The notes: generated from the letters alone by a model not told the origin. Positions 49,441 through 61,166 are shown, counted from the first letter of the stretch. The stretch: 64,000 nucleotides of DNA from Arenimonas metalli CF5-1 (GCF_000747155.1 NZ_AVCK01000044.1:1-64000); one strand, 5' to 3'. A program made the numbers and translations.

Positions 49441-52242
49441 TCACTCGAACTCGGATGAGTCAAACTTCAGCGTCTTCGTGTTTTCCTTTGCTGCGCGAAC
49501 AGTGCCGTCCTCGAAGCCGGTATTGCTGAGAACGTCAATATCGACCTTGATGCGGACACGGGTGCCTGGCGCTGCGGTAAACAGCTCGACAACCTCGTTG
49601 ACGATGTTCGAGAACTGCAAGGAGGCCTTGACCGGGTCAAGTTCCACGGTTGCATAGAAGTGCTTGGGCTTGGAGGCCGGTGTTGCCGACACAGGCGGCG
49701 TTTGACTAGGCCCAACTCCAGGGGTGCCGGGCGTGGGGAGCGTTGTTCCTGGCGGGGTCGCAGAGATCGCGGCCGCCTGGACCGCATCAAGCTGCGCCTG
49801 ATAGGCAGCAGCATGATCCGGCTCAACCAGCAACAGCGAGTCCATCATGGGTGTCGTGTTCTTCCCAAACGTGAACCCACGATACTCGCCGGCTTCCTTG
49901 CCGTACGCGAGCCCGAAAAAGTCTCGGCTGGCGGCGCCGGCGGCGATCGCGTTCTGCACCACGGTCGACTTCCGGAGTCGCGGGAAATAGAGGTAATTGC
50001 AGGACTTCTGCCACAGATCGGCTGCCGAGCAATCCGGCTCGGCGTTCTTCCAGAACCAAGCTTTCAAGAGCCGGTTGAGGTGGATGGGGGCCCACTCGGA
50101 GATCACGAGCTCGTTGTCTTGCAGGACCCCCTCGATCTCCTTGGTCATGTTCTGGGCCGCGGGGTTCAGCGGCAGCGACTCCCACTCGATCTCGCCCACG
50201 CCGCCGCCGGCCTGCGCCTGCTGGAACGGCGTCAGCAGCCAGCGGTAGGTTTCCTTGACCAGGCGATAGGCCGCCTCCTGGACCTGGTTCCCGTTCTGCT
50301 CAGCCTGTTTGGCCTGCAGGTTGTCGAGGGTGATTCTGTTGTCCCTTACGTCTATGACGATGCTCTTCCAGGCCAGCAGGGTCCGCATGGTGTCCATCAG
50401 GTGACCAAGCTGGTCCGTTTCGGCCGCCAGGAAGACGAGGCGGTTCTGCTTCTGGCGCGGTTGTTCGCCCCGGTTCCGCAGAAGGGCCAAGGCCGCCGAG
50501 ATGGCTTGGCTGCCGCCGGTTCGGGCATGGGTCGCCCGTGGCGGCAGTACGACCAGGCGAAGCGCCCAGTCGTCGGGTATGTCGATGCTGGGCGTGAAGA
50601 TATGCGTCGCGTCCAAGGGGCCGCCGCCGATAACCCGCTGAAGAGTTTCGCGGATGGCGGGGATAACATCTTCGTCGTCCTTGAACCGGCGTTTGCGGTC
50701 TTCCATCTCACGGCGCAGGTTGGGCCGGACGTCCAGCCACCAGCGGCCGTTGCCCTTGTTGAGGTAGGTGAGGCGGGTTTCGAGGCGGCTCAAGGCATCC
50801 CGGTACACGTAGGGCGCCTGGCCTGGCTGCAGACAGCCCAGCAGGATCCGCTCGGTTTCCAGGCCCTGGGTCATCTGGTTGACGGAGGTCGGGGCGCTGC
50901 CCAAGAAGATGGACCGGGCGGTCCGACGACAGGCCTGGATGGAGCCGAACTTTGGTTCGCGCTGCTCAATGTCCACTGGCTCGGAGCGGTCGCCGTCGAC
51001 GTCCCGCTCCAGGACGGGATCCCAGCCCGGGGGGAGGTAATTGAGCATCTCGGCCCGGACCGTGGCGTCGTACAAGGGCGTGCTGCCCGGCATGAGCAGG
51101 AGGTCCTGGTTGCCGTCCTGCCAGAGCCGGTGGATCACCTTGGCCATGAGCTTCAGGACGCCGCGGGTCCGCTGGAAGCTGGGCAGGGACGACCAGTCCT
51201 TGTAGAGGCGCTCGAAGTACTCCGGATGAATCGGGTAGGCGCTCTGCATCCGCGCGAGGTACTGCCCCTCTTGAGTCTCACTCGGAAGGTCTCCTCCGTG
51301 CTGCACGTAGAGGTCCGCAAACGCTCGGCAGACCTCATCGGCGGCGGATCGGTCCCGGATCTCCGCGAAGAGGCGGCGGCGGACGATCTCGAAAGCTTCC
51401 TCCGTGCCCACCGGCTTCCAGATGGCCTGCACGCGGCCGAAGTAATGCTCGAGCGTCTTCAGGGCCGCCACGCCACGGTCACTGCCGGCCTCACGCTCAG
51501 ACTCAGGCAAGGAGGCCAGCATCAGGGCATTGGGTACCGCCTTGAGCGCCTCAGTCAGGGCCTGAATGAAGGACAAGTTGGAGTCGTAGGTGCCGCCGGC
51601 CAGGGTCTTGCCGGGCTCGAACTGACGGATATAGGCCACCAACTCATCCACCAGGATGACGCATGGCGCGTACTTGCGGATCAGGTCAGCCAGGACATCT
51701 TTGCCGGGAGAGGTACCGGCGCGATCCGATTCGGCGATGAGCGCGTAGCCCTCTGCCTTGCCGAGCTGCCAGGCCAGTTCGCCCCAGAGAGTGCGGATCT
51801 CATGGCCTTCGACCTTGCGTGGCTGGTTCGGCGCCAGCTGGTTGCCGTCCAGCACCACGACTGTTGCCATGGGGAGGTCTTGCACCCCGGCCTTGTCCAG
51901 GATCGCTGGAATGCCCTCGAGGTCGCGCGCGGGCGCCTCGCCAGCCGATAGGTGAAGTACAGCCAGCATGGTGTGCGTCTTGCCACCGCCGAACGCAGTC
52001 TGCAACTGAATGACCGGATCTCCGCCCTGCCCATTGAGTCGGCGAACCACGGAGTCGAGAAGCAGGCTCATGCCTTCGGTAATGAAGGTCCTCCGGAAGA
52101 ACAGCGCTGGATCTTGGTACTCCGCTGTGGCGGTTCGCGCCTGAACGCGAGTGATGTCGGCTGCGAACTCCGCCTGTTGAAACGTTCCTTTGAGGACGTC
52201 TTCATGGGGAATGGCGATCTCGCGCCACGGCTTCAGGGTCAT
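49441..52242 (-). CDS. DUF499-family ATPase (anti-phage associated)
   Basis: 933 residues. P-loop FGGGKTH at 84-90 and Walker [11 protein letters not shown] with D199-E200 mark an AAA+/P-loop ATPase of the DUF499 type (COG1483). These proteins are known companions of DUF1156 methyltransferases and helicases in predicted defence cassettes. The C-terminus has a Pro/Thr-rich linker ([20 protein letters not shown]), then a final beta domain ([20 protein letters not shown]). The middle of the gene is far richer in G+C than the methyltransferase gene before it. It ends 38 bases before the GrpE-like start. Confidence 0.85.
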   Translation of the reverse strand: MTLKPWREIAIPHEDVLKGTFQQAEFAADITRVQARTATAEYQDPALFFRRTFITEGMSLLLDSVVRRLNGQGGDPVIQLQTAFGGGKTHTMLAVLHLSAGEAPARDLEGIPAILDKAGVQDLPMATVVVLDGNQLAPNQPRKVEGHEIRTLWGELAWQLGKAEGYALIAESDRAGTSPGKDVLADLIRKYAPCVILVDELVAYIRQFEPGKTLAGGTYDSNLSFIQALTEALKAVPNALMLASLPESEREAGSDRGVAALKTLEHYFGRVQAIWKPVGTEEAFEIVRRRLFAEIRDRSAADEVCRAFADLYVQHGGDLPSETQEGQYLARMQSAYPIHPEYFERLYKDWSSLPSFQRTRGVLKLMAKVIHRLWQDGNQDLLLMPGSTPLYDATVRAEMLNYLPPGWDPVLERDVDGDRSEPVDIEQREPKFGSIQACRRTARSIFLGSAPTSVNQMTQGLETERILLGCLQPGQAPYVYRDALSRLETRLTYLNKGNGRWWLDVRPNLRREMEDRKRRFKDDEDVIPAIRETLQRVIGGGPLDATHIFTPSIDIPDDWALRLVVLPPRATHARTGGSQAISAALALLRNRGEQPRQKQNRLVFLAAETDQLGHLMDTMRTLLAWKSIVIDVRDNRITLDNLQAKQAEQNGNQVQEAAYRLVKETYRWLLTPFQQAQAGGGVGEIEWESLPLNPAAQNMTKEIEGVLQDNELVISEWAPIHLNRLLKAWFWKNAEPDCSAADLWQKSCNYLYFPRLRKSTVVQNAIAAGAASRDFFGLAYGKEAGEYRGFTFGKNTTPMMDSLLLVEPDHAAAYQAQLDAVQAAAISATPPGTTLPTPGTPGVGPSQTPPVSATPASKPKHFYATVELDPVKASLQFSNIVNEVVELFTAAPGTRVRIKVDIDVLSNTGFEDGTVRAAKENTKTLKFDSSEFE

Positions 52243-52304
52243 AGGTGTCGGTTCCGTATCTCGTTATGCCAACTGACAGTCGATTAGTGCGTGCTCGACA
52301 TGCA

Positions 52305-52550
52305 TCAGGCTTTATCGCCGTAGGCCAGCTCATCCATCATCCTGGCGAATGTTGACCAGTTGATGCGCTTACTTTTCTGCCGGTTTGCTCCGTACCAGTA
52401 AATGGCACCACGACCGACCTCAAGTTCGCCAAGCTTTTCCTTTTTCGCGAATATCTCAAGCCGCAGAGACGACTTCGCCTTTACCAGCTCGACGTTCTGA
52501 AGCTGCGCACGCACCTCGTGCTTTCGTTCGGCCTGCTTCTTGGCAACCAT
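52305..52550 (-). CDS. Small conserved-looking protein between methyltransferase and DUF499 ATPase
   Basis: 81 residues, Lys-rich and beta-like: EVRAQLQNVELVKAKSSLRL, KKEKLGELEVGRGAIYWYG. GGGGTGAGAT precedes the ATG at 52550. Position between the two defence genes suggests a structural or DNA-binding subunit. DUF3780 is a known partner of DUF1156/DUF499 systems but this protein is much shorter and not obviously related. Family not recognised. Confidence 0.6.
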   Translation of the reverse strand: MVAKKQAERKHEVRAQLQNVELVKAKSSLRLEIFAKKEKLGELEVGRGAIYWYGANRQKSKRINWSTFARMMDELAYGDKA

Positions 52551-52584
52551 ATCTCACCCCATTCGATTGGCTGGACTACCAGTT

Positions 52585-55530
52585 TCAGATATCCAATCTA
52601 GATTGTGCGCCCAGTTGTCCCAGATCATGAGACGCGGCTTCGATCGCATGCCACGTGGCAACAAGTTCGTTGTATCCGCGCGCATCCTCTGCCCAGCCTT
52701 TTCGCTCACACAGCGTATATAACCAAAATGCCAGTCGTCGAATATCGCTGCTTCTTTCCGGCATGCGGGCCAAGAGTGCGCCGGCTGCCGCTTCTCCACC
52801 TTGGCTCAACGCGCGCACAAGCTGATGCAAAGCCTCCCACGCGGGAGTCCTATTGTCGTGTTGCGGATCCCAACCAGCGGGATAGTCGGCAGGCCTCAAC
52901 AGCTTCACCTTTCCGCCCTTCGCCGTGATCACTCCAGCCTGCTCCACTGCAAGGACAGAGGTGGCTTTTGCCTGGGCTAGCGTATTTGCTGTTCCGAACT
53001 CACCTGCGGACCATCCGAAATCCTGGAACCAGCCAAGACAGAAGTTAGTTCCAGCGTCAAACGTTTCGCCGCCTAGAACCTCATCGACCTGCTTGTTAAT
53101 CAGTGTCAGCGCAGTGTGAACTGACATTGGCTCGCCGTTCGCTTCCAATACAGCTGAGTATCTGGAGAAGACACCCATTCCCGGTCCAATTGCAGCCTGG
53201 GCCAAATCAACCGGCGCAATTGGGGATAGATTTCCTTCTCCGCCGAGCATCGCCACAAGTGCATCCTCAAGCTCACCCTTGAGCTCCCGCAGAAATTCCT
53301 TGCGAGATACCGAAATAGCTTCCTTTGGCCTTGGCCTACACACAAGGATGATGCTCGACGCTAGCGCGTTACTGCCGACGCCAACCTGTCGATTGTCACC
53401 TTCAGTTTGCATTGGCCACGTTCCCGAGATCGAAAGTCCGGCCCGGATGACCGCGGCCAGAAAAGTCTCCCAGCCTGTAGAAGCCGTGCCTTTGCTCTTG
53501 GTTTCAGATTGCTTGAACGCGTAGTAGATGGTTATCGGGTACGCAGGGTGTGATGCGTCCGCAATCTGATGCATGGCGTCAGTCATGCCATCGAGAAAAA
53601 ACTTCTCAGCCTCCTTTTTCCCGCCATGACGATACGGGGTCGCCACTAGCTCTTCCGCTTTTGGCACAACTAAGGTTGAGAACAAGCCAGGGAACTGACC
53701 ACGAAGGATTCTTCGCATACAAACATAGAAGAAGTCCGAAAGATCCGCATAACCGATATTGTCGTAGTACGGTGGATCGGTGCTTATGACAGGCATTTTT
53801 CGCCATCCATCGGGGAAGGCACCTGCGGCGTTTCGCTGCATGGCGTGCCCCGGACTGCTGTCGAAGGGTGCTAAGGACGTCGCAACCACTTTCGAGACAA
53901 CGTTCGCGCACTCGACAAAGCCAGCACTCGACTCTCCGAATGGATTGCCCTCTGCGAAGTCCCAAGTCATAGGCACAGCTTGCTTGGACATACCGGAGCG
54001 CATAGCACTGTCTTTTGGTCGCCAGGTTGAAATTGAACATCCATAGTCGTACGCCCGGCTTGCCGCAAAGGCGAGGTAGGTGGCGACACCCTCTGCATAT
54101 GCGGTTGCGCCAGTTCCGCCGGCCTCAAGTCCGACCCCGTCATCTGGCATTCCTGCATTCACCGCATCAGATCGGATTTGGTCGCCTGCTTCACTTACTA
54201 GATCTGAGAGTGTGGAGAGCGCGACCAACTGGCGTGCAGTGAAGTAATCGCCGAAGACGTTGAAACCATATCTACGGCCAAGCGCATTACTGGCAAAAGT
54301 TCCACGGCAAGGCGTGTCTGGCGCCCAGCCCGGTGCCGCCGATTTTGCGATAGCCTCCATGTCATCGGTCGGGTCTAGGTAGACCCTGCCGCGGCTTCCT
54401 TCAGCAACGATTGCCATCAGCCTTGCGCCCATGCGCCCAGCATTCGCTTCTTCATCCACATACTCATACTTTATAGGCGTATCCGACATGAGGCACCGGA
54501 ACGAGCCTTGAGAAACTTTCGTCCCCCCTTTCGCCCCAACCGGTGGCTTGCCGTGACCGGCGATAGCTGTACGGACCTCAAAACGGTAGGTGCCTCCAGT
54601 TGTTACTGGCTGAACCCATGCCTCTTTGCCTGGCTTAGTGGAAAGCAAGAACGTTGACGCCAGTGGTACTTGGACTTCCGTGTACGCAGGGTTCGGACTC
54701 TTCACTGTGCGCGCCCACAGCCAAGCTACGATTGTTAGATTCTGGCCAGCCAGCGACTTTAGGTCTGACCTAGCCTCTGCCATCTCTTTAGTTATTCTGA
54801 TCCTGGGATATAGGTGTCCAATTCGCCTTTCCGCCTCGTCCCTGATCCAGTGCCCGTAGCGCCGAATATCCTCGGCTAGCCCCTTGCCACCTGACCAGTC
54901 CTCGTGCATTTCTCGCGTACGGCGTTCGGTTGCCTCCTTGTTCCGAGGCAGAGGCCCAACGGCTGGGCGGCCTGCGAACTTTGGCGGGATCTCAATCATT
55001 GCCTTGTTGAGTACGACCGCAACCGGATTTAGATCGGATGCGTGTGAGTCCAGGCCCAGGCGTTGCGCCTCGAGCGGGATCGATCCACTACCTCCAAACG
55101 GGTCGTAGAAAGCCGGGAGGTTCTCCGGGTTGAAAAGTTCGGTGGCGTTCGGATGCCTCGCGTTTAAACGACACGTTTCTTGCCAACTGCGTCGTATCTC
55201 TTCGCGTGCGGCCCTGAGGATCGTTTGATCGTTAGTATTTTCCCAGAGGACCAATTTCCGAATAATTTCAAAAAGCCGCTCTCGCTCACGCGCAGCGTCC
55301 TTCTTGTTCATTCCCCGTTGAAATCCTTGGCCGGACTCATACCCGGGGTCGTTGACGAGCTGAGCAAAAAGCACCGCGCGCGCCGCGGCGGGTGGGCGCT
55401 GAGCCCACCACTTGTGTAGCGCAGTCGGATAGCCCGATGGAGCTTTTCTCTTTCGCAACGAGGCTTCGGCGTTGATATCCGCCAATGGCAGTGCAACCTC
55501 AATAAGTTTCTTTGGCGATCGAATGGGCAT
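52585..55530 (-). CDS. DUF1156-family DNA methyltransferase (adenine-specific type)
   Basis: 981 residues from the ATG at 55530, which has GGAAG six bases upstream inside the end of the NYN gene (a start at 55542 is possible). N-terminal DUF1156 signature [22 protein letters not shown]-binding motif FGGSG at 145-149; catalytic motif DPPY at 585-588 ([16 protein letters not shown]). Motif order with a long insert between them resembles alpha-type amino-methyltransferases. It would methylate host DNA as the marking arm of a modification-based defence system. It starts directly after the NYN gene (two-base gap). Confidence 0.9.
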   Translation of the reverse strand: MPIRSPKKLIEVALPLADINAEASLRKRKAPSGYPTALHKWWAQRPPAAARAVLFAQLVNDPGYESGQGFQRGMNKKDAARERERLFEIIRKLVLWENTNDQTILRAAREEIRRSWQETCRLNARHPNATELFNPENLPAFYDPFGGSGSIPLEAQRLGLDSHASDLNPVAVVLNKAMIEIPPKFAGRPAVGPLPRNKEATERRTREMHEDWSGGKGLAEDIRRYGHWIRDEAERRIGHLYPRIRITKEMAEARSDLKSLAGQNLTIVAWLWARTVKSPNPAYTEVQVPLASTFLLSTKPGKEAWVQPVTTGGTYRFEVRTAIAGHGKPPVGAKGGTKVSQGSFRCLMSDTPIKYEYVDEEANAGRMGARLMAIVAEGSRGRVYLDPTDDMEAIAKSAAPGWAPDTPCRGTFASNALGRRYGFNVFGDYFTARQLVALSTLSDLVSEAGDQIRSDAVNAGMPDDGVGLEAGGTGATAYAEGVATYLAFAASRAYDYGCSISTWRPKDSAMRSGMSKQAVPMTWDFAEGNPFGESSAGFVECANVVSKVVATSLAPFDSSPGHAMQRNAAGAFPDGWRKMPVISTDPPYYDNIGYADLSDFFYVCMRRILRGQFPGLFSTLVVPKAEELVATPYRHGGKKEAEKFFLDGMTDAMHQIADASHPAYPITIYYAFKQSETKSKGTASTGWETFLAAVIRAGLSISGTWPMQTEGDNRQVGVGSNALASSIILVCRPRPKEAISVSRKEFLRELKGELEDALVAMLGGEGNLSPIAPVDLAQAAIGPGMGVFSRYSAVLEANGEPMSVHTALTLINKQVDEVLGGETFDAGTNFCLGWFQDFGWSAGEFGTANTLAQAKATSVLAVEQAGVITAKGGKVKLLRPADYPAGWDPQHDNRTPAWEALHQLVRALSQGGEAAAGALLARMPERSSDIRRLAFWLYTLCERKGWAEDARGYNELVATWHAIEAASHDLGQLGAQSRLDI

Positions 55531-55532
55531 CG

Positions 55533-56150
55533 TTACTTCCATGTTGTTGGGCGCGACAGGACAAAGCCGTCAGGCTTCGTCAGTTGCTCCGGAAATTGAC
55601 TTGCTCGCAACTTGTCTTCGCCAATCGTTAGGTGGCCATTCGCCACTCTTTTGAGTTCGGAAGAATGTCTCTTCGGAGGAAATGCGATGATGACTCGTTT
55701 TGACGGGTATCTCTCGCGAATCTTTTGGATTGGCGTTGTAAGGTCGCTATCGCCAGAAATAACAAGCGCAGTATCGAAAGCGTCGTCAAAGGCATCCGCC
55801 ATCATTTGGATGGCAATGTTCACGTCTGTCATCTTTTCTTCGTAGTCCGGCCAACTCGCCTGGCACTTTCTGCACGTTCTTGTCTTCTCAAGATAGTGTC
55901 CGAACTGGCACTGAGCGCCGCTACACTGCAGAGCTTCAATGTAAGTGTTCTGACGCTTCTGATCTTCTTGGTTCTTTCCGTTGTCTCGGATACGTGCGGT
56001 GAAGTAGTGGACTGCAGACAATGTTTGACCTTCCTTCAACAGGTTGGTCGAAAGAGCTCTGGCATCCAGCCAGTAGAGTCGTTTATAGCCAGAGTTCTTC
56101 AATCCAAAGTACAGGTTGAAGCCGTCTACATAGGCAATGACCCGGGTCAT
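55533..56150 (-). CDS. NYN domain (LabA/PIN-like) predicted ribonuclease
   Basis: 205 residues with an AGGAGG ribosome site. Acidic residues expected for the PIN-like fold: D9 in [10 protein letters not shown], the [14 protein letters not shown] helix, and D134/D136 in [13 protein letters not shown]-x-x-C pair (CRKCQASW) after [11 protein letters not shown] may bind zinc. NYN proteins are usually RNA-cleaving. The methyltransferase gene follows immediately, so it is part of the defence run; RNA or nicked DNA as target is unknown. Confidence 0.85.
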   Translation of the reverse strand: MTRVIAYVDGFNLYFGLKNSGYKRLYWLDARALSTNLLKEGQTLSAVHYFTARIRDNGKNQEDQKRQNTYIEALQCSGAQCQFGHYLEKTRTCRKCQASWPDYEEKMTDVNIAIQMMADAFDDAFDTALVISGDSDLTTPIQKIRERYPSKRVIIAFPPKRHSSELKRVANGHLTIGEDKLRASQFPEQLTKPDGFVLSRPTTWK

Positions 56151-56189
56151 GCCGCCTCCTGAATAGCCGGCAGATCGCTATTGACTCCG

Positions 56190-56277
56190 GCGACGCCTAG
56201 AGGCGACACTATGGGCCTAACCCCGCTGGAGATAGCATCTCCGGCCCGACGCCCGCCACAAGCGGGCGTCTCTTTTT
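56190..56277 (+). ncRNA. Candidate structured small RNA opposite to the operon
   Basis: Three short stem-loops in a row on the forward strand: CGCC-TAGA-GGCG near 56194-56205, GGAGAT-AGC-ATCTCC near 56228-56242, and a 9-bp terminator at 56248-56270. A TTGACT at 56181-56186 could be a -35 box but no good -10 follows. No forward-strand protein gene precedes it. Boundaries are estimates. Confidence 0.35.
56248..56277 (+). terminator. Rho-independent terminator, forward strand
   Basis: Perfect 9-bp stem GACGCCCGC / GCGGGCGTC (56248-56256 and 56262-56270), loop CACAA, then TCTTTTT. On the minus strand the T-run would precede the hairpin, so it acts only forward. The Fic stop is at 56293, on the other strand. 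Confidence 0.85.
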
Positions 56278-56292
56278 GTGGGTTCCGAGGCC

Positions 56293-57456
56293 TCATTTCC
56301 CGCCCCCGAGCACTCCGGTAAAGGCGGGCCAAAGCTGCCCCTGACCATCAGCCCGCAGCAGGCCGAGCTCCAAGATCCGCTTAAGGTCTCTTTGGCGAGT
56401 CTTGTCCGTCTTCTTCAGATACATGGCTTGGTAACGGGGATCCCCCCGCATGGCGGTCAGTGGCAATGGGCGACCATGCTCAATGACGTGTCTGACGATA
56501 GCGTATTGCCGCGGGTTGATTTGCTTGTTGTCCAAGTGCTGCCTGACGACAGCATCAAATAGAAGCATCCCGACCATCTCGTTGACGCGATCATGTAACC
56601 GGTCAATGACGATGCGAAGCCCGTCGAGATGGAATGCGACGAAAGTAGTGTTGGGGAACTCTTCTTTCTTTTCCTCAGCCCTGCGCACTGCATTGAACAG
56701 GGTGAAATACTCGTGGATATGCTCTTGGTAATATTTTGCCAACGCAAAGGGGGCGTACTTGTAGCCTGCGTGACGCAGCAAAGTTGCTTCGAGAACGCGA
56801 CCTACACGGCCATTTCCGTCCCAGAACGGATGAATCAGCTCGTAGTAAAGATGCACCAGAGGCGCGCGCAGCAAGGGGGATATTCCGGCATCAACAAGAT
56901 CTTGATGCCAGCTGACCAATCCATCCAGCAACCGTGAGATGTCCCTTCCGTTTTGGGGCGGCTTGTACCGTCCACCATGCTCTACGTCACCGACGAACGT
57001 GGGCCGTTCCTTTGGATTATCGCGAAGGAGTCCAGGCCGATTATCAGGATGCGGGAGATCACGACAGATCTCTGAGTGCACGGCTCGAATGTAGTTGACG
57101 GAGAAGCGCCAATCTGGATCTTCGGAGGAAGCTACGGCGAGGTCATAGGCAGCCTTAATGTTCCTGACCCGAACCTCCTGCTCGGCTTGGACCGTTGCCG
57201 GATCGAGGTCGAGAGCTCGCCCTGTCTCCTCTTCAGTGAGATTGGCGCCCTCAATGGTGTTTGTACCGAATACGGATTGGACCAGGACCTCTCGCTGCAG
57301 TTGGTTGGCTACCCGAGCCAGCGGGGAGGCGCTGAACCGGCGCCAAGCATCTTCGGCCCGCACCATAGGAACGGCGATAGCGGTCAGGTCGACCCCAACT
57401 TGGAACGTGAAGGGGCCAAAGCGTTCGGTTTCGATTCGGAGGATGGGTGTAGTCAT
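56293..57456 (-). CDS. Fic-domain protein (class II-like, with N-terminal inhibitory motif)
   Basis: 387 residues. The full Fic motif HPFWDGNGR is at 209-217 with the catalytic His209, so AMP or related nucleotide transfer to a protein is likely. An inhibitory motif T-N-T-I-E-G at 65-70 fits the (S/T)xxxE(G/N) rule for self-inhibition. C-terminal residues look like a winged helix (INPRQYAIVRHVIEHGRPL). It lies between the helicase and NYN genes in the defence run. Fic proteins occur as toxins or signalling switches; target unknown. Confidence 0.88.
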   Translation of the reverse strand: MTTPILRIETERFGPFTFQVGVDLTAIAVPMVRAEDAWRRFSASPLARVANQLQREVLVQSVFGTNTIEGANLTEEETGRALDLDPATVQAEQEVRVRNIKAAYDLAVASSEDPDWRFSVNYIRAVHSEICRDLPHPDNRPGLLRDNPKERPTFVGDVEHGGRYKPPQNGRDISRLLDGLVSWHQDLVDAGISPLLRAPLVHLYYELIHPFWDGNGRVGRVLEATLLRHAGYKYAPFALAKYYQEHIHEYFTLFNAVRRAEEKKEEFPNTTFVAFHLDGLRIVIDRLHDRVNEMVGMLLFDAVVRQHLDNKQINPRQYAIVRHVIEHGRPLPLTAMRGDPRYQAMYLKKTDKTRQRDLKRILELGLLRADGQGQLWPAFTGVLGGGK

Positions 57457-57561
57457 CCCCGGATTATGGGCCTAGAAATGTCTATCTACAAATCTTCTTA
57501 TTTGCTTTTTAAAACAGACATTTATGCCTTTCTTTTCCACGAACATGTCCGAGGCAATGTC

Positions 57562-60500
57562 CTATTTTATGTTGCGTTTTGCCCTCTTCAGTAGAGCAGC
57601 AAGGTCCAGATTGATGCTGGCGACCGCCCAGCCCGGCTCTGTATCGAACGGCTTGTCCAGGTAGAACGGGCCCTCCGGCTGCCCGTCCTCGCCCACCAGG
57701 ACGATCGCCAGCAGGAACTGGTCCGGCTTGTTCAGGGCGGTGATGATCTCGTTCCGGGTGACCGTCAGCGTGGTTGCGCCTTTCGCCCGGCCCTTCACTT
57801 CGATCAGCCTGGCGTCCTGAAGCCTTCCGCCCGCGGTAGGCGCGTGGGAGGTGATGTCCCAGCCGCACTTCTCAGCCGACACATCCTTGGTTACATGCCC
57901 CAGCGCTGCCTCAGCCGCGAAAACGGCCTCCATGGCGATCCGCTCGATACGGGCACGGGCCGCTGCGTCGGCGGCGAACAGGCCCGGGCTTCGGCCCGGC
58001 TCGGCGAACAGCCCTGCGGGTAGAACCAGGGCACCGCCCACGATCACCGGGGTGGCGGATACAAGGTGGCGCATCGACTCCAGTTCCCTCTCCCGGGCCT
58101 GAAGGCGAGCCGTGAGCTCCTCCGCGCGCTTCTTGAGCTGGTCGGGCTGCATGCGGGGCTGCCTTCCCGCACGGACCTCTGCCTCCAGCTCAATGTAGCG
58201 GTGGGTCAGGTAGTTGATCTCCTTGATCAGGCGCTCCCTGACGGCCACGTGGATCTTGTCCGTCTGGGCAAGGCGGCGGGTTCGGACTTCTTCGTAGTGC
58301 TCCGGCACGATCGCGCTGGAGGCATAGGCGAGCGCCTTCGTCTCGATACCGGACTTCAGCCATGGCTGGTCGAGAAGGCTGGCCGCGGCCGCCATCTGGT
58401 CTGCGGCCAGGGGGATGAGATCCAGGTGAGGCGCCCAGCCAGCGAAGTGGGTCTCGCCGCTAGGAGAAACGGAGACGAACTGGAGACGGCGGGACACCGT
58501 CTTGGCGTCGTCACCCGCGCCCTCCCGGACGCTGTGATCGATCAACAGGAGCAGCCGGGGTTCAGTGCCGTCGTCCGCCGGGTCGAGAAGTACCGTGCCC
58601 TGCTTGAGGCGGGAGCGCTGGTTCTCGAGCATCAGGTCCAGCACCGATCCCATCAAGGGGTGGGCCGGATGGATCAGGTCCGCGAGCGGCTTCCCGTCAA
58701 CGCGGACATCTTTCTTCTCGAAGCAGACACGGTGGTAGCCACGAAGCACCGGGGTTCGGGTTTCGCCGATGGTCCGGTCACGCTCCCGGATAACGGCCGG
58801 GACATGCGGGATCTCGAAGCGTCCGGACTCGCGTGGCCGGGCCTCGCCACCCAAGCGCTCCAAGGCCTCTAGGAAGAAGGAGCGAATGAAGTGCGGTTGG
58901 AGCTTCCGCGCCTCGGCCTTGTCCATCTCTTCCTTGATGGCGTACAGGGACTCCAGGGACATGTGGTTGTCGACCAACGCATTGCGCTTGAAGATCTCCT
59001 TGAGCTTCTCGGAGTCCAGCGTGTTGTCGATGACCTCGTGCAGCCTGGCCTTCACCTCTGCGCTCTCGCCGTAGCGGATGGCTTCGACCAGAAGGTCCTT
59101 CAGGGACTGGTTGTCGAAGGCCTCGCCCAGGACATCAAAGACCCGGCCGCCCAGCGCCAGCTTCTCGATCTCGATTTTCTCGAACAGGCGCCGGAATACA
59201 TCACCCTCGCGGGTCTCGCTGGCCACAAGGTTCCAGAGGTGGCAAACCTCCCTCTGGCCGATGCGGTGGATTCGGCCGAAACGCTGCTCGATTCGGTTCG
59301 GGTTCCAGGGCAGGTCGTAGTTAACCATCAGGTTGGCGTTCTGGAGATTCACGCCCTCGCCGGCGGCATCGGTTGCCACCAGCACCAGAACCTCCTTGTT
59401 CTGGCGGAATTCTTCCTGGATCTTCCGCCGCTCGTCGCGATTGGTACCGCCATGGATCGTCACTACCGCCGAAGGCTTGCCCAGCAGGCCGCCGATCTTG
59501 GCGGACAAGTAGTTCAGGGTGTCGCGGTACTCCGTAAAGATGATGATCTTCCGACGGTTTCCCTGCGAGTCGCGCATCTCCGGCTGCTCTTGCAGGATCT
59601 GGGACAGCTGTTCCCATTTCTTGTCGCTGCCGGACGTGACGACACCGGCCGCCTCGTGCTCGAGGGACTTGAGGATGAAGATTTCGGCTTCGAGTTCCTG
59701 AATGGTCTCCGCGGCTGATGCCTGGTCGACCACTTGCTCGGCGAAGTTCTCGTAGTCCTCGGGCGTCAGGGCGTCCTCGGACTCGTCGATGTTCTCCGGT
59801 ACATCGATCACCACCGGCTTATAGGTGGTGAGGGTCTGGCCGAGACGATTGCCTCTGGCGACGACCTTCATCTCCTCGAGTCGGTCCTCGAGGCGCTTCT
59901 TTCTGCGCTTGAGGGATTGGAAGATAGCTTCCGGACTGGATGCCAGCCTGCGCTGCAGTTGGGTCAGAGCAAACCCGACGTTGCCCTTCTTCCTCTGGTC
60001 ATCGAGGTTGTCCGCACGGTTCATCTCGTTACGGACGTAGTCGGTGACGTGCGCGTACAGCGACGCTTCCCGCTCTGACAGGAGGTAGTTGGCAGTGTAG
60101 GCCTTGCGCTCGGGGAACAGCCTTGTGCCGTCGAACTTCAGCAACTCTTCCTTGACCATGCGCCGCATCAGATCCGTCACATCGACCTTGTGCGCGCCTT
60201 CCCTGAACTTGCCGTAGAAGCGGTCGCTATCGATCAGGGATAGGAACAACTGGAAATCTTCTTCCTTGCCGTTGTGCGGGGTCGCCGTCATCAGCAGGAA
60301 GTGACGCGTGATCGATCCCAGCAGCTTGCCCAGCTTGAACCGGAGTGTCTCATTGACCTGGTTGCCGAAATAGTTGGCCGAGAGCTTGTGCGCTTCGTCG
60401 ACCACGATCAGGTCCCAGTGCGTCGCATTCAGCTTCTCCTGGAGCTCCTCACTTCGAGACAGCTGGTCGAGCCGGGCGATTACCTGATCCTGCTCGTCGA

Positions 60501-61083
60501 AGTAATTTCCGCTGGCAGAAGACTCCTGCTTCTCCTTGCTGAAGATGTCGAACTTCAGCCCGAACTTCTCCCAGAGCTCGTCCTGCCACTGCCCCGACAA
60601 CGAACCAGGGGAAACAATGAGGATGCGGTGGGCGTCGGAGCGCATGATCAGCTCACGAATCAGCAGGCCAGCCATGATGGTCTTGCCTGCGCCGGGATCA
60701 TCCGCCAGAACGAAGCGCAGCGGCTGGCGAGGCAGCATCGCCTCATAAACAGCCGAGATCTGATGGGGAAGCGGCTCCACATCCGAGGTGTGCACGGCCA
60801 TCATGGGATCGAACAGATGGGCAAGCTTGATTCGATAGGCCTCGGTGGCCAGCTTGAAGTCTTCCGCTGGGGCATCGAAAGCCCAAGGGCGTCCGACACT
60901 CGCGATGTTGAGCGAGGCTTCATGCGACCGGAAAAGCATTTGCTCCGATATGGAGTTATCTGCCCGCTTGAAGTAGACCGTAAAGGCATCGGCGCCAACT
61001 GGTTCGCTGGACACGACGGTTACGGGTCCGGAAGGATCAATGCCGGAAACCAGAGCGCCCGCTTTAATGTCTTCCAGTTTCAC
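57562..61083 (-). CDS. SNF2-family helicase with C-terminal DUF3883-like nuclease-fold domain
   Basis: 1173 residues, GTG start after AGGGG. Helicase motifs: I DDPGAGKT at 128-135, II DEAH at 229-232, [38 protein letters not shown] near 600-610. The final 130 residues contain GWDITS...IEVKGRAKG...LTVTRNEI, a DUF3883-like, restriction-endonuclease-fold pattern with the IEVKGR lysine. Similar ATPases drive DISARM and other methyltransferase-linked systems (DrmD-like is possible but unproven). The helicase would scan or translocate on phage DNA. The 299-aa gene lies 83 bases upstream. Confidence 0.88.
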   Translation of the reverse strand: MKLEDIKAGALVSGIDPSGPVTVVSSEPVGADAFTVYFKRADNSISEQMLFRSHEASLNIASVGRPWAFDAPAEDFKLATEAYRIKLAHLFDPMMAVHTSDVEPLPHQISAVYEAMLPRQPLRFVLADDPGAGKTIMAGLLIRELIMRSDAHRILIVSPGSLSGQWQDELWEKFGLKFDIFSKEKQESSASGNYFDEQDQVIARLDQLSRSEELQEKLNATHWDLIVVDEAHKLSANYFGNQVNETLRFKLGKLLGSITRHFLLMTATPHNGKEEDFQLFLSLIDSDRFYGKFREGAHKVDVTDLMRRMVKEELLKFDGTRLFPERKAYTANYLLSEREASLYAHVTDYVRNEMNRADNLDDQRKKGNVGFALTQLQRRLASSPEAIFQSLKRRKKRLEDRLEEMKVVARGNRLGQTLTTYKPVVIDVPENIDESEDALTPEDYENFAEQVVDQASAAETIQELEAEIFILKSLEHEAAGVVTSGSDKKWEQLSQILQEQPEMRDSQGNRRKIIIFTEYRDTLNYLSAKIGGLLGKPSAVVTIHGGTNRDERRKIQEEFRQNKEVLVLVATDAAGEGVNLQNANLMVNYDLPWNPNRIEQRFGRIHRIGQREVCHLWNLVASETREGDVFRRLFEKIEIEKLALGGRVFDVLGEAFDNQSLKDLLVEAIRYGESAEVKARLHEVIDNTLDSEKLKEIFKRNALVDNHMSLESLYAIKEEMDKAEARKLQPHFIRSFFLEALERLGGEARPRESGRFEIPHVPAVIRERDRTIGETRTPVLRGYHRVCFEKKDVRVDGKPLADLIHPAHPLMGSVLDLMLENQRSRLKQGTVLLDPADDGTEPRLLLLIDHSVREGAGDDAKTVSRRLQFVSVSPSGETHFAGWAPHLDLIPLAADQMAAAASLLDQPWLKSGIETKALAYASSAIVPEHYEEVRTRRLAQTDKIHVAVRERLIKEINYLTHRYIELEAEVRAGRQPRMQPDQLKKRAEELTARLQARERELESMRHLVSATPVIVGGALVLPAGLFAEPGRSPGLFAADAAARARIERIAMEAVFAAEAALGHVTKDVSAEKCGWDITSHAPTAGGRLQDARLIEVKGRAKGATTLTVTRNEIITALNKPDQFLLAIVLVGEDGQPEGPFYLDKPFDTEPGWAVASINLDLAALLKRAKRNIK

Positions 61084-61166
61084 GCTTAAGCCCCTAGTAA
61101 TAGTTAGAACAAGATCTTAATCAGTGCATCGCCTGCAATTTTCTGGAAGTGTGAGGCGTCGTCTCA

